Source: Enterobacter oligotrophicus (lineage in GTDB: Bacteria; Pseudomonadota; Gammaproteobacteria; Enterobacterales; Enterobacteriaceae). From it: DNA of 64,000 bases. The translations under genes were made by a program, and so were the position numbers. The stretch is taken from the NCBI RefSeq assembly GCF_009176645.1, contig NZ_AP019007.1, positions 186,001 through 250,000 on the forward strand, in the 5' to 3' direction. The notes under the pieces are model-generated. The model saw nothing but the letters and a program-made list of their open reading frames with translations. It ran no database searches and was not told the origin of the DNA. Numbering within the stretch: the first letter of the stretch is position 1; each line of letters starts with the position of its first letter. Of the stretch, positions 9,231-16,762 are shown piece by piece.

Positions 9231-10232
9231 TTATAGCGCGGCGTATTTATCCAGCGTGCGCACCAGTTGCGTCACAAAGCCGTATTCGTTGTCGTACCAC
9301 GCGACGGTTTTCACCAGCTGGATCTCTCCGGCCTCGGTCACTTCGGTTTGCGTCGCGTCAAATACGGAGCCAAAGTGCGAGCCGATCACATCAGACGAGA
9401 CAATTTCTTCATCGGTGTAGCCAAATGAGTGATTGCCCTGAGTCGCTTTTTTCAGGGCATCATGGATCTCATCTACCGTCACTTTTTTCTCCAGGATCGC
9501 CACCAGTTCGGTCACAGAACCGGTTTTCACCGGCACGCGCTGCGCGTGGCCTTTCAGTTTGCCGCTAAGCGCCGGGATCACCAGCCCAATCGCTTTTGCC
9601 GCCCCGGTAGTATGCGGAATAATGTTTTCTGCCGCCGCGCGTGAGGCGCGAAGATCCTTCCCGCGTGGGCCATCCACCAGCGCCTGCGTACCGGTATAGG
9701 CATGAATGGTGGTCATCGTCCCCGCTTTAATACCAAACGCGTCATGCAGGGCTTTTGCCAGCGGTGCTAAGCAGTTAGTGGTGCAGGAGGCCACGGAGAT
9801 AATGGTGTCACTGCTGTCAATGGTGTCGTCATTTACGTTGAACACAATGGTTTTCATCTCGCCCGCCGGGGCCGAGATCAGCACTTTTTTCGCGCCTGCA
9901 TCCAGATGCGCGCGGGACTTCTCTTCCGAGGTATAAAAACCGGTACATTCCACAACGATATCCACGCCTGCCGCTTTCCACGGGATGTGTTTGGCCTCTT
10001 TTTCGGCGTACACCGAGATTGTTTTACCGTCGACAATCAGTGCGTCTTCGGTGAAATCCACGCTCCACGGAAAACCACCGTAGTTTGAATCGTGTTTGAG
10101 CAGATAGGCGAGCACTTTGGGGGAGGTGAGGTCATTGATGGCGACGACGGTGTTGCTGTCCTGGGTTTCAAGAAGACGACGTAATACAAGGCGTCCAATG
10201 CGTCCAAATCCGTTAATGCCAATTTTACTCAT
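9231..10232 (-). CDS. gapC: Glyceraldehyde-3-phosphate dehydrogenase GapC, intact
   Basis: This 333-residue phosphorylating GAPDH has the NAD-binding [12 protein letters not shown] at residues 5-16, the active site ASCTTNC with Cys150, the catalytic His177 in TTIHAYT and the C-terminal WYDNEYGF. All key residues are present and the frame is unbroken. E. coli K-12 carries gapC at this same place as a pseudogene, so this copy is of interest. The ribosome site AACAGGAG precedes the start. It is a second GAPDH, presumably in addition to gapA elsewhere; its role next to gapA is uncertain. Confidence 0.95.
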   Translation of the reverse strand: MSKIGINGFGRIGRLVLRRLLETQDSNTVVAINDLTSPKVLAYLLKHDSNYGGFPWSVDFTEDALIVDGKTISVYAEKEAKHIPWKAAGVDIVVECTGFYTSEEKSRAHLDAGAKKVLISAPAGEMKTIVFNVNDDTIDSSDTIISVASCTTNCLAPLAKALHDAFGIKAGTMTTIHAYTGTQALVDGPRGKDLRASRAAAENIIPHTTGAAKAIGLVIPALSGKLKGHAQRVPVKTGSVTELVAILEKKVTVDEIHDALKKATQGNHSFGYTDEEIVSSDVIGSHFGSVFDATQTEVTEAGEIQLVKTVAWYDNEYGFVTQLVRTLDKYAAL

Positions 10233-10422
10233 GATTTGCTCCTGTTGAACGTGTCGATACGACAGTTTGAACTTATCCAGGCTTAGACCATGACGGGGAG
10301 TGCGGCAATTGAAGATGCTTCATGCCAGGCGAAGTAATTGAAAAACCATACAGAAAAGTTAATGAATTTTTAAGGAAAGCTGGTTATGTTGGCGCTGTAT
10401 TTGTCTTTTATCAGGAAACCAT

Positions 10423-10953
10423 ATGCGCACTAAATATACAGGCCTGCAAATTGGCATTCACTGGCTGGTGTTTCTGTTAGTTATCGTGGCCTATTGCGCC
10501 ATGGAGTTCAGGGGCTATTTCCCGCGTAGCGACCGCCCGCTGATTAATATGATCCACGTTTCATGCGGTATCTCTGTCCTGGTACTGATGGTTGCGCGTT
10601 TGCTTATCCGTCTTAAGTTCCCGGCACCGCCTATTACGCCAAAACCGAAAGCGATGATCACCGGCTTGTCGCACCTCGGGCATCTTATTATCTACCTGCT
10701 GTTTATTGCGCTGCCCGTGATTGGCGTGGTGATGATGTATAACCGCGGCAATAACTGGTTTGCCTTCGGTATGGTGATGCCCCATGCGGCGGAAGGGAAT
10801 TTTGACCTGGTGGATGTGCTGAAAGAGTGGCACGTCACGCTGGCAAACCTGGGCTATTTTGTGATTGGTCTGCACGCACTGGCAGCGCTGATGCATCACT
10901 ATTTCTGGAAAGACAACACGCTGCTGCGCATGATGCCAAAAAAACGTCAGTAG
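10423..10953 (+). CDS. cybB: Cytochrome b561
   Basis: This 176-residue inner-membrane di-haem protein has four hydrophobic helices (near residues 12-29, 42-62, 84-108 and 139-158). Helix-embedded histidines that could bind haem include His13 in the first helix, His45 in MIHVSCG, and those in GLHALAALMHH near 150-156. E. coli CybB oxidises ubiquinol and passes electrons to superoxide. It is divergent from gapC, and the order gapC-cybB is as in E. coli. A stem with a T-run follows at 10965. Confidence 0.95.
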   Translation: MRTKYTGLQIGIHWLVFLLVIVAYCAMEFRGYFPRSDRPLINMIHVSCGISVLVLMVARLLIRLKFPAPPITPKPKAMITGLSHLGHLIIYLLFIALPVIGVVMMYNRGNNWFAFGMVMPHAAEGNFDLVDVLKEWHVTLANLGYFVIGLHALAALMHHYFWKDNTLLRMMPKKRQ

Positions 10954-10964
10954 CGGTCAACCTG

Positions 10965-10999
10965 TGCCGGGCAAGCGCAGCGCCACCCGGCATTTTTTT
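10965..10999 (+). terminator. REP-like stem with T-run after cybB
   Basis: TGCCGGG (10965-10971) pairs with CCCGGCA (10986-10992) and is followed by seven T. It is a REP-type palindrome used as a rho-independent terminator for cybB, and it touches the stop codon of the convergent oxidoreductase gene. Confidence 0.75.
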
Positions 11000-12071
11000 A
11001 TTGCAGCAGAGCACGCTCTTCAGCGCTTAATTCCAGCGCCTGGGTTGACCCCGTTTCAGAAGACTTCACCGCTGCCTCCAGTACCGCCATCACCGCCAGG
11101 GCTTCGACCGGGTGTACCGGATTCTCGCTCTTCCCGGTCAGTGCATCATGTACGTTGAGGTAATACTGACGTTGATCGCCCTTCGGGGTTTTAACGCGCG
11201 AGGTTTCGCCGTTGGCATCAAACAGCACCATGTCGTCGCTGTCTTCCCCCCAGTGCTCACTGCCCGGAATCACACCTGCCAGTAACTGCACTTCCTGTTG
11301 ATCGATGCGCCCTTTGAGCACGCTGGCTTTGTCGCCATGAACAGTGAAGCGGGATGTTCCGCCAGCAACCAGCATACTGCAGTGCAGAACGACTTTGTGT
11401 TCCGGATAATTCAGGACCACATGCGCCCAGTCGTTAATTTCCGCGCCGTCGCGCAGCGTGGCGATATTGCCCTGCACAGACTGCGGCAGGCCAAAAAGCT
11501 GTAGCGTCTGGTCAATCAGGTGTGGCCCCAGATCAAACCACAGGCCGCTACCGGGGACGTTTTGCTCCCTCCAGCGCACACGGACTTCCGGGCGGAAACG
11601 GTCAATATGTGACTCAAAATGTTTAACGTTGCCCAGCGTCCCTTGTTCGATAACCTGCTTAATGCCGAGAAAATCGCTGTCCCAGCGGCGGTTGTGAAAG
11701 ACAGACAGCAACAGCTGCTTTTCTTTTGCCAGAGCAATCAGATCGCGCGCTTCCTGCATATCAAGGGTGAAGGGTTTATCCACCACCACATGTTTGCCCG
11801 AATGTAGCGCCAGCGTTGCCAGCGGCGCATGGGTGGCGTTAGGGGAGGCAATGACCACCAGGTCAATGTCCGGATGCTGAATGGCCTCTTCAGGCGTCCC
11901 AACGACGATGACGTCGGGAATATCACGTTTGACCTTTTCTTCATCACGAGAAGAAACCACCGCCAGCTTAAGCCCGTCGACGGACTGGATAAGTGGGGCA
12001 TGGAAGGTTTTGCCCACAAAACCATACCCGATCAGCGCAACGTTAATTGTCTTACCGCTAACTTTATTCAT
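10998..12071 (-). CDS. Gfo/Idh/MocA family oxidoreductase (YdgJ-like)
   Basis: This 357-residue NAD(P)-dependent dehydrogenase has the Rossmann motif VALIGYGFVGKTFHAP near residues 10-25. The VVDKPFTLD motif near 96 supplies the family's conserved Lys-Pro. HNRRWDSDF near 124 and a His in the DLGPHLIDQ block near 180 are also family features. The start at 12071 is chosen over one 19 codons upstream because it has a GTGGAGAAAG ribosome site and removes a tail not seen in the family. It resembles E. coli YdgJ, which sits elsewhere in K-12. It is preceded 16 bases upstream by a DeoR-type regulator, so the pair probably handles a sugar or polyol. The substrate is unknown. Confidence 0.88.
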   Translation of the reverse strand: MNKVSGKTINVALIGYGFVGKTFHAPLIQSVDGLKLAVVSSRDEEKVKRDIPDVIVVGTPEEAIQHPDIDLVVIASPNATHAPLATLALHSGKHVVVDKPFTLDMQEARDLIALAKEKQLLLSVFHNRRWDSDFLGIKQVIEQGTLGNVKHFESHIDRFRPEVRVRWREQNVPGSGLWFDLGPHLIDQTLQLFGLPQSVQGNIATLRDGAEINDWAHVVLNYPEHKVVLHCSMLVAGGTSRFTVHGDKASVLKGRIDQQEVQLLAGVIPGSEHWGEDSDDMVLFDANGETSRVKTPKGDQRQYYLNVHDALTGKSENPVHPVEALAVMAVLEAAVKSSETGSTQALELSAEERALLQ

Positions 12072-12087
12072 GACTTTCTCCACGTTA

Positions 12088-12828
12088 TTACGCGCAAACA
12101 GTGACGTGCAATGCGCTGTTGTCCCCAAGCTCTGCCCACGGACGATCTAAAAACAGTTGATGAATCCCGGATAATCCGGAAACCAGATAGGGCTCGCAAT
12201 GGTTCAGTTTCAGATGATCGGCAACGATCCAGTGTTCATGGCTTGCCGCCAGCATCGCCCGTTTGACTTCCGCATCGGCCTCTTTGCTGGCGCTTAGGCC
12301 AAGCTGCGCATGAATGGCGCAGGCTCCGAGGATCGCGATATCCGCCCGGTAGCGGGAGAGCAGCGACAGCGTGGCGCTTCCGGCGAACAAGCGTTGCTTC
12401 TGGTCCCATCTCCCACCGAGCAGGATGAGCTCAATATCATCGCGATCGCTAACGTGTTGGGCGATATCCAGCGAGGTGGTGATCACCGTCAGCGGCCCTT
12501 TAAGAAAGCGTGCGACGGCCATTACCGTGCTGCCCGCGTCCAGAAATAGCGTTGAACCGGCTGGAACGCGTTCCGCCACCTGTTGACCAAGACGCTGTTT
12601 GGTTTGCGGCAGTAACGTGTTTCTGCTTTGACGATTCATAGCGGAAAGATTCAGTGCGATAGCGCCACCGTGGTTCTTTTGCGCCAGTCCCTGTTTTTCC
12701 AGCTCGGTGAGATCGCGGCGGATGGTATCAGCAGAAACCTGCAACTTCTCTGCAAGCTCCGTAATGCTGGCCTGGCCTTTCTCACTAATGATATCAAGCA
12801 CATAATTTTGTCTGGCGGTTTTGTGCAT
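12088..12828 (-). CDS. DeoR-family transcriptional regulator
   Basis: This 246-residue protein has an N-terminal winged helix-turn-helix (SITELAEKLQVSADTIRRDL, near residues 21-40). The DeoR C-terminal sugar-phosphate-sensor domain follows, with LFLDAGSTVMAVA near 94 and ILLGGRWDQ near 133. The start at 12828 (MHKTARQ) is preferred because family members begin a few residues before the first helix. Thirteen further in-frame codons upstream have no better ribosome site. It is the first gene of a two-gene unit with the oxidoreductase and probably represses it until a phosphorylated sugar binds. Confidence 0.88.
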   Translation of the reverse strand: MHKTARQNYVLDIISEKGQASITELAEKLQVSADTIRRDLTELEKQGLAQKNHGGAIALNLSAMNRQSRNTLLPQTKQRLGQQVAERVPAGSTLFLDAGSTVMAVARFLKGPLTVITTSLDIAQHVSDRDDIELILLGGRWDQKQRLFAGSATLSLLSRYRADIAILGACAIHAQLGLSASKEADAEVKRAMLAASHEHWIVADHLKLNHCEPYLVSGLSGIHQLFLDRPWAELGDNSALHVTVCA

Positions 12829-13013
12829 GGGGGCTGAAATCCTGCAAAATGTCGCAATAAATTGCATATTACAGCATTTGTCAGAAAAAGGAATCGTTCA
12901 TGGCAGGGGATATAAAGGAAGGCTTAAGGACAGCCTGAACGCTGGTGGCGATTGAAAATATCCACCAACGCCTTAACTGAATCGGTTGGTTTGGCTGGCT
13001 TTCCCGTCGGGCG

Positions 13014-13292
13014 TTAAATGTCGTCTCGGGTATAGCCGACAACAATTTCAAGGGTATTACGAATGACATCACAGGCTTCAGGCTCTTTTGTGATTTCGAG
13101 AGCATGAATCAATTGCAAAATAAGTTCTTTATTGGTGAGGTTATCCCCGCAGAGCATAATACAGCGTATCGCGGAGCCTAATACTTCTGCCTCATCATTG
13201 AGATGACTTCCCGCGTTGAGAAAATGTTCGGCCAGTCCTTTATCCTGTAGCGCTTCAAAAATGTTATTCTGCTGTCTCATGGCCTTACTCAT
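13014..13292 (-). CDS. ariR: Biofilm/acid-resistance connector protein AriR (YmgB)
   Basis: The protein has about 92 residues, against 88 in E. coli. The conserved core is EAEVLGSAIRCIMLCGDNL, then KELILQLIHALE and a C-terminal RNTLEIVVGYT. AriR is a small helical dimer of the YmgB family, which modulates the Rcs phosphorelay, lowers curli and affects acid resistance and biofilm in E. coli. The start at 13292 (MSKAM) has GGATATGGTG upstream. It is the last gene of the ycgZ-ymgA-ariR unit, 23 bases after ymgA. The E. coli ymgC that follows is not seen. Confidence 0.85.
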   Translation of the reverse strand: MSKAMRQQNNIFEALQDKGLAEHFLNAGSHLNDEAEVLGSAIRCIMLCGDNLTNKELILQLIHALEITKEPEACDVIRNTLEIVVGYTRDDI

Positions 13293-13315
13293 GATTATCA
13301 CCATATCCGTATTAA

Positions 13316-13615
13316 TTAGTGTTTCTTGTCCGGGGGAATCAGGGTCTCTTTTTTGAACAGAGAGCGAATTCTTCCGACGTTATAATCGCCAATAACGCTT
13401 CCGCGATCGTGCGGGACGCCAGCGATCCTCTGGCGAACTTCATCTTCAGCCGCAATCAATGCATTTTTACGTTCATGATTCGATTCAACATTTGCCATCG
13501 TATGCAGTCGATTAGCCAGAGATGTAAAGGTGATTGGCCCGTGCTCTTTCAGTATCAATAATACGGCTTCACCAATTAAGTCATCTTTCAGTCGTTCAAA
13601 CTTAGTTCTGTGCAT
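13316..13615 (-). CDS. ymgA: Probable YmgA-family connector protein
   Basis: This small soluble protein of 99 residues lies between ycgZ and ariR, which is the position of ymgA in E. coli. The sequence starts MHRTKFERLKDDLIGEAVLLIL and has a basic C-terminus. I recognise it mainly by place and by the helical GEAVLLILKEHGPITF block; similarity to E. coli YmgA is weaker than for its two neighbours. It should act with them as a connector into the Rcs system. The ribosome site is weak (GAGTGAGACTGAAGCT before the ATG), which suggests translation coupled to, or lower than, ycgZ. Confidence 0.6.
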   Translation of the reverse strand: MHRTKFERLKDDLIGEAVLLILKEHGPITFTSLANRLHTMANVESNHERKNALIAAEDEVRQRIAGVPHDRGSVIGDYNVGRIRSLFKKETLIPPDKKH

Positions 13616-13736
13616 AGCTTCAGTCTCACTCTGCTACACCCTGCAGGCTGTAACATTGGGTTAGTTAGCGCGTAATGGTGAATATATTCTCTTTCTCTGC
13701 GTAACCAACTTAGTAAGTTAAAAATCAGTATTCAAG

Positions 13737-13976
13737 TTAACGCTCGAAGAAGAGTGCGATGAGACCGTTATAGTGCGCCTTTTCAACCTCACAGGATGAC
13801 TCTTCAATGCGACGCAACAGCTTTGTACAAATTGTCATTCTGCTCAATTGTACATTTTCTTTGATGATTTCACTGACGAGCAGCCCCAGCGTCTCCTGCT
13901 GAGTGGGTAAATTATTTTTGTTAAAATATAAGTTGATAGCGTTCTCTGCAGAAGAGGGAGCCTGATTGCGACGCAT
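13737..13976 (-). CDS. ycgZ: Two-component connector protein YcgZ
   Basis: The protein has 79 residues from the chosen start (E. coli YcgZ has 78). It matches YcgZ across LPTQQETLGLLVSEIIKEN, LSRMTICTKLLRRIE and HYNGLIALFFER. The start at 13976 (MRRNQAP) has CGGTGG six bases upstream, whereas the in-frame ATG eight codons earlier has no ribosome site. In E. coli this operon is repressed by BluR, released by blue light through BluF and cold, and feeds the Rcs system. Here it is first in the unit, downstream of a TGTACA dyad. No bluR or bluF gene lies in the window. Confidence 0.88.
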   Translation of the reverse strand: MRRNQAPSSAENAINLYFNKNNLPTQQETLGLLVSEIIKENVQLSRMTICTKLLRRIEESSCEVEKAHYNGLIALFFER

Positions 13977-14024
13977 GATTAAACCACCGTTATCGAACAT
14001 TTCATTAACATTGTTGTGATTGAA

Positions 14025-14064
14025 TCTATACCATGAACAGAAATCTGTACAGTTAAATTGTACA
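14025..14064 (-). promoter_or_regulatory. ycgZ promoter with overlapping TGTACA dyad
   Basis: Reading leftwards, a TATAGA -10 (14025-14030) lies 17 bases from a weak -35 (14048-14053). The -35 is covered by a 19-base dyad at 14046-14064: TGTACA on both sides of GTTAAAT, with one mismatch in the inner bases. This places a repressor site on the -35. A BluR-type MerR repressor is the obvious candidate, by analogy with E. coli. Confidence 0.6.
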
Positions 14065-14157
14065 AGTTTTTTTCGGGCAGGAGAAAAGATCCCGGCCTCG
14101 TCACATATTTTCTGGATCTCTGCAATACTTTAACCATGCCATAAAGGAGGGTATGCC

Positions 14158-14361
14158 ATGCAAGACGGTTACTATTGGATTAAGTTCAGAGGCATTGTTC
14201 AGAAAGCCTATTATTCAGACGTTCTTATTACCGACGTTGAAAATGGTGGAACGTCGCGGGGAGTCTGGCACTTGCTGGGCGAAGAGATCGACGTCTGCTC
14301 GGGTGCGGAGGCCGTTATTTTGTCCGGTCTGATAGGTACAGGTGTTTCTGGTCAGCGGTGA
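14158..14361 (+). CDS. Small hypothetical protein, 67 residues
   Basis: A strong ribosome site (AAAGGAGGG, seven to eight bases before the ATG) and a terminator after the stop support a real gene. The protein begins MQDGYYWIKFRGIVQKAYY and contains two Tyr-rich beta-like stretches, then GVWHLLGEEIDV and a short hydrophobic tail. It has no signal peptide and no clear membrane helix. I do not recognise a characterised family, although small proteins that open in this way occur as hypotheticals in enterobacteria. It points away from the ycgZ operon, and its promoter region overlaps the dyad zone, so it might share control. Confidence 0.7.
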   Translation: MQDGYYWIKFRGIVQKAYYSDVLITDVENGGTSRGVWHLLGEEIDVCSGAEAVILSGLIGTGVSGQR

Positions 14362-14384
14362 TCCTGCAGGGAGCGTAAAGAATA

Positions 14385-14400
14385 AGGCCCCGCGGGGCCT
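14385..14400. terminator. Bidirectional stem between two converging small genes
   Basis: AGGCCCC and GGGGCCT form a tight stem between the 67-residue gene (+) and the DUF883-like gene (-). An A/T-rich stretch follows on the plus strand (gatattattt) and the minus strand (ttattc). Confidence 0.6.
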
Positions 14401-14404
14401 GATA

Positions 14405-14677
14405 TTATTTGCGACCCAGTAACAGCCCCAGAACCACACCAACTGCACCTGCAGCAATTAACCCTGACAGAGGGTTATTTCTGACGGCTTCAGTTACATC
14501 GGAAACGGCGTCACTGGCCTGTGCAGCGTATTTTTTAGCCGCACCTTTAACCTGATGTTTTGGTGAATCAACAAATTCGCCAAACTGCTGTTGCGCAGAG
14601 CCTGCCAGTTCGTCGAGTTTATTTTCCGCTTTATCACCTGCGTATTTAGCATGTTTATCAGCTTCGAAATCAGACAT
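14405..14677 (-). CDS. DUF883/ElaB-YqjD-like membrane-anchored stress protein
   Basis: This 90-residue protein has a charged, helical N-terminal part (residues 1-60, rich in Lys, Asp and Ala). A C-terminal anchor follows: a conserved RNNPLSGLIAAGAVG block and a hydrophobic GVVLGLLLGRK end. The anchor is the DUF883 hallmark seen in ElaB, YqjD and YgaM, inner-membrane proteins that tether ribosomes in stationary phase. The N-terminal KAENKLDELAG stretch resembles CsbD-type stress proteins. A strong ribosome site (AAAAGGAGGTAAC) precedes the ATG. A 14-base direct repeat lies over and just upstream of that site. Confidence 0.8.
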   Translation of the reverse strand: MSDFEADKHAKYAGDKAENKLDELAGSAQQQFGEFVDSPKHQVKGAAKKYAAQASDAVSDVTEAVRNNPLSGLIAAGAVGVVLGLLLGRK

Positions 14678-14686
14678 TGTTACCTC

Positions 14687-14716
14687 CTTTTGTTAATACA
14701 TTCTTTTGTTAATACA
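14687..14716. repeat. Tandem 14-base direct repeat CTTTTGTTAATACA
   Basis: The copies are at 14687-14700 and 14703-14716, with a 16-base period. The first copy runs into the ribosome site of the DUF883-like gene on the minus strand. On the plus strand the pair supplies the elements of a possible promoter (TTGTTA at 14690, TACACT at 14713). Confidence 0.7.
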
Positions 14717-14724
14717 CTAAGGAT

Positions 14725-14882
14725 AGACTCTCTTTGCTGAACGGGGAGGCTGAACGTTGAAATCCATCCTTTTTAGGATATGTCTCCATCGCAATGCTGG
14801 CTGACGACGCACGTGTTCACAGGGGACGACCCTTTTCTGAGGGAATCAGTATGTCATGAAGTGACGACCTGATTATTTTTTT
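14725..14882 (+). ncRNA. Candidate small RNA with terminator
   Basis: The gap between the DUF883-like gene and frmR (14678-15175) holds no convincing protein gene. On the plus strand it has TTGTTA-17-TACACT, predicting a start near 14725. At 14844-14882 a hairpin (AATCAG...CTGATT with inner GTCA/TGAC) is followed by seven T. The predicted transcript is about 158 bases. No known small RNA family is recognised. The rest of the gap (14883-15117) is AT-rich, with no other clear signal. Confidence 0.35.
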
Positions 14883-15117
14883 GCATAAGCAAATATATGG
14901 CTGTACTGAAAAAAACGTACAAAACAAAATCCATAATTAATTCGTCTCTATATATTTCAAAATTGCTCAGCAATAGCATACTGCGTGTCAGGCGGAATAA
15001 CTTTATAGAGTGTGAGTAGTGACAGAAATACGACCGCACACCATAGAAGTGCCATCTTCATTAATAAACCCGCACAACGCCATGAGCGATCGTATCGTTT
15101 CCCAGGTACTGTTCGGC

Positions 15118-15160
15118 TTTACATCAGGACTATAAAAAATTACTATACCCCCCTATAGTA
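15118..15160 (+). promoter_or_regulatory. frmRA promoter and FrmR operator
   Basis: TTTACA (15118-15123), a 17-base spacer and TACTAT (15141-15146) form the promoter. TACTATA-CCCCCC-TATAGTA (15141-15160) is a perfect seven-base inverted repeat around a C tract, the type of site bound by RcnR/CsoR-family repressors such as FrmR. It overlaps the -10. Confidence 0.85.
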
Positions 15161-15175
15161 TATAAAGGAGTGCAT

Positions 15176-15451
15176 ATGCCGCATTCACCGCAGGATAAAA
15201 AACGCATCCTGACTCGCGTCCGCCGCATTCGGGGCCAGGTTGATGCCCTCGAACGTGCGCTGGAATCCGGCGATCCCTGTCTGGCCATCCTGCAGCAAAT
15301 TGCCGCCGTGCGCGGGGCTGCCAATGGTCTGATGGGCGAAATGGTCGAAATTCACCTCAAAGATGAGCTGGTGACGGGGGAGACAACTCCCGATCAGCGG
15401 GGAGTACGAATGGCAGAAGTCGGCCATTTGCTGCGCTCTTATCTAAAATAA
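15176..15451 (+). CDS. frmR: Formaldehyde-responsive repressor FrmR
   Basis: This 91-residue all-helical CsoR/RcnR-family repressor has the same length as E. coli FrmR. The formaldehyde-sensing residues are present: Pro2 and Cys35 (in GDPCLAIL). The His60/Glu64 pair described as metal-site residues in Salmonella FrmR is also there. The ATG at 15176 has AAGGAG five bases upstream, and an in-frame GTG two codons earlier falls on that ribosome site. It represses its own promoter through the C-tract palindrome until formaldehyde crosslinks it. It precedes frmA by 30 bases in one operon. Confidence 0.95.
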   Translation: MPHSPQDKKRILTRVRRIRGQVDALERALESGDPCLAILQQIAAVRGAANGLMGEMVEIHLKDELVTGETTPDQRGVRMAEVGHLLRSYLK

Positions 15452-16600
<1,149 letters not shown>

Positions 16601-16607
16601 TTATTCT

Positions 16608-16640
16608 GCCAGCGGTTTTTTTACCGCTGGCTTTTCTTTA
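16608..16640 (+). terminator. Rho-independent terminator after frmA
   Basis: GCCAGCGGT and ACCGCTGGC form a nine-base stem followed by a T-rich tail (cttttcttta). It lies just after the frmA stop. Confidence 0.85.
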
Positions 16641-16682
16641 ATAATCTTCTCTAAAGTGTGACCTGTCTGGCGCTTTTAGCCG

Positions 16683-16709
16683 TAATCTAATTTCCCGTTG
16701 TGCCGATGA
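16683..16709 (+). promoter_or_regulatory. Sigma-28 (FliA) type promoter for trg
   Basis: TAATCTAA, 11 bases, then GCCGATGA compares with the FliA consensus TAAAGTTT-N11-GCCGATAA. The -10 matches at seven of eight positions and the -35 is weaker. It is 54 bases before the chemoreceptor start, which fits late flagellar-class control. Confidence 0.75.
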
Positions 16710-16762
16710 CTATTTCACAGGCGTGTTTTTACGCATCTTACCTATAAAGAGAGTCGACGGTC

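Noticed and set aside
12940..12970. CGCTGGTGG/CCACCAACG hairpin after ariR
   Set aside because: The stem is fair, but there is no T-run in either direction, so it is not called a terminator.
13846..13890. Second pair of TTGTACA-like words inside ycgZ
   Set aside because: They lie within coding sequence and have poor symmetry, so they were not called an operator.
14854..15039. 61-codon minus-strand frame with a hydrophobic segment in the frmR upstream gap
   Set aside because: No ribosome site at any start, and its 3' end overlaps the hairpin and T-run on the other strand. A 26-residue membrane peptide from the internal ATG cannot be excluded but has no support.
10954..15175. hokB/mokB-type toxin gene between cybB and trg
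   Set aside because: E. coli has one here, so it was looked for; no Hok-like reading frame was found.
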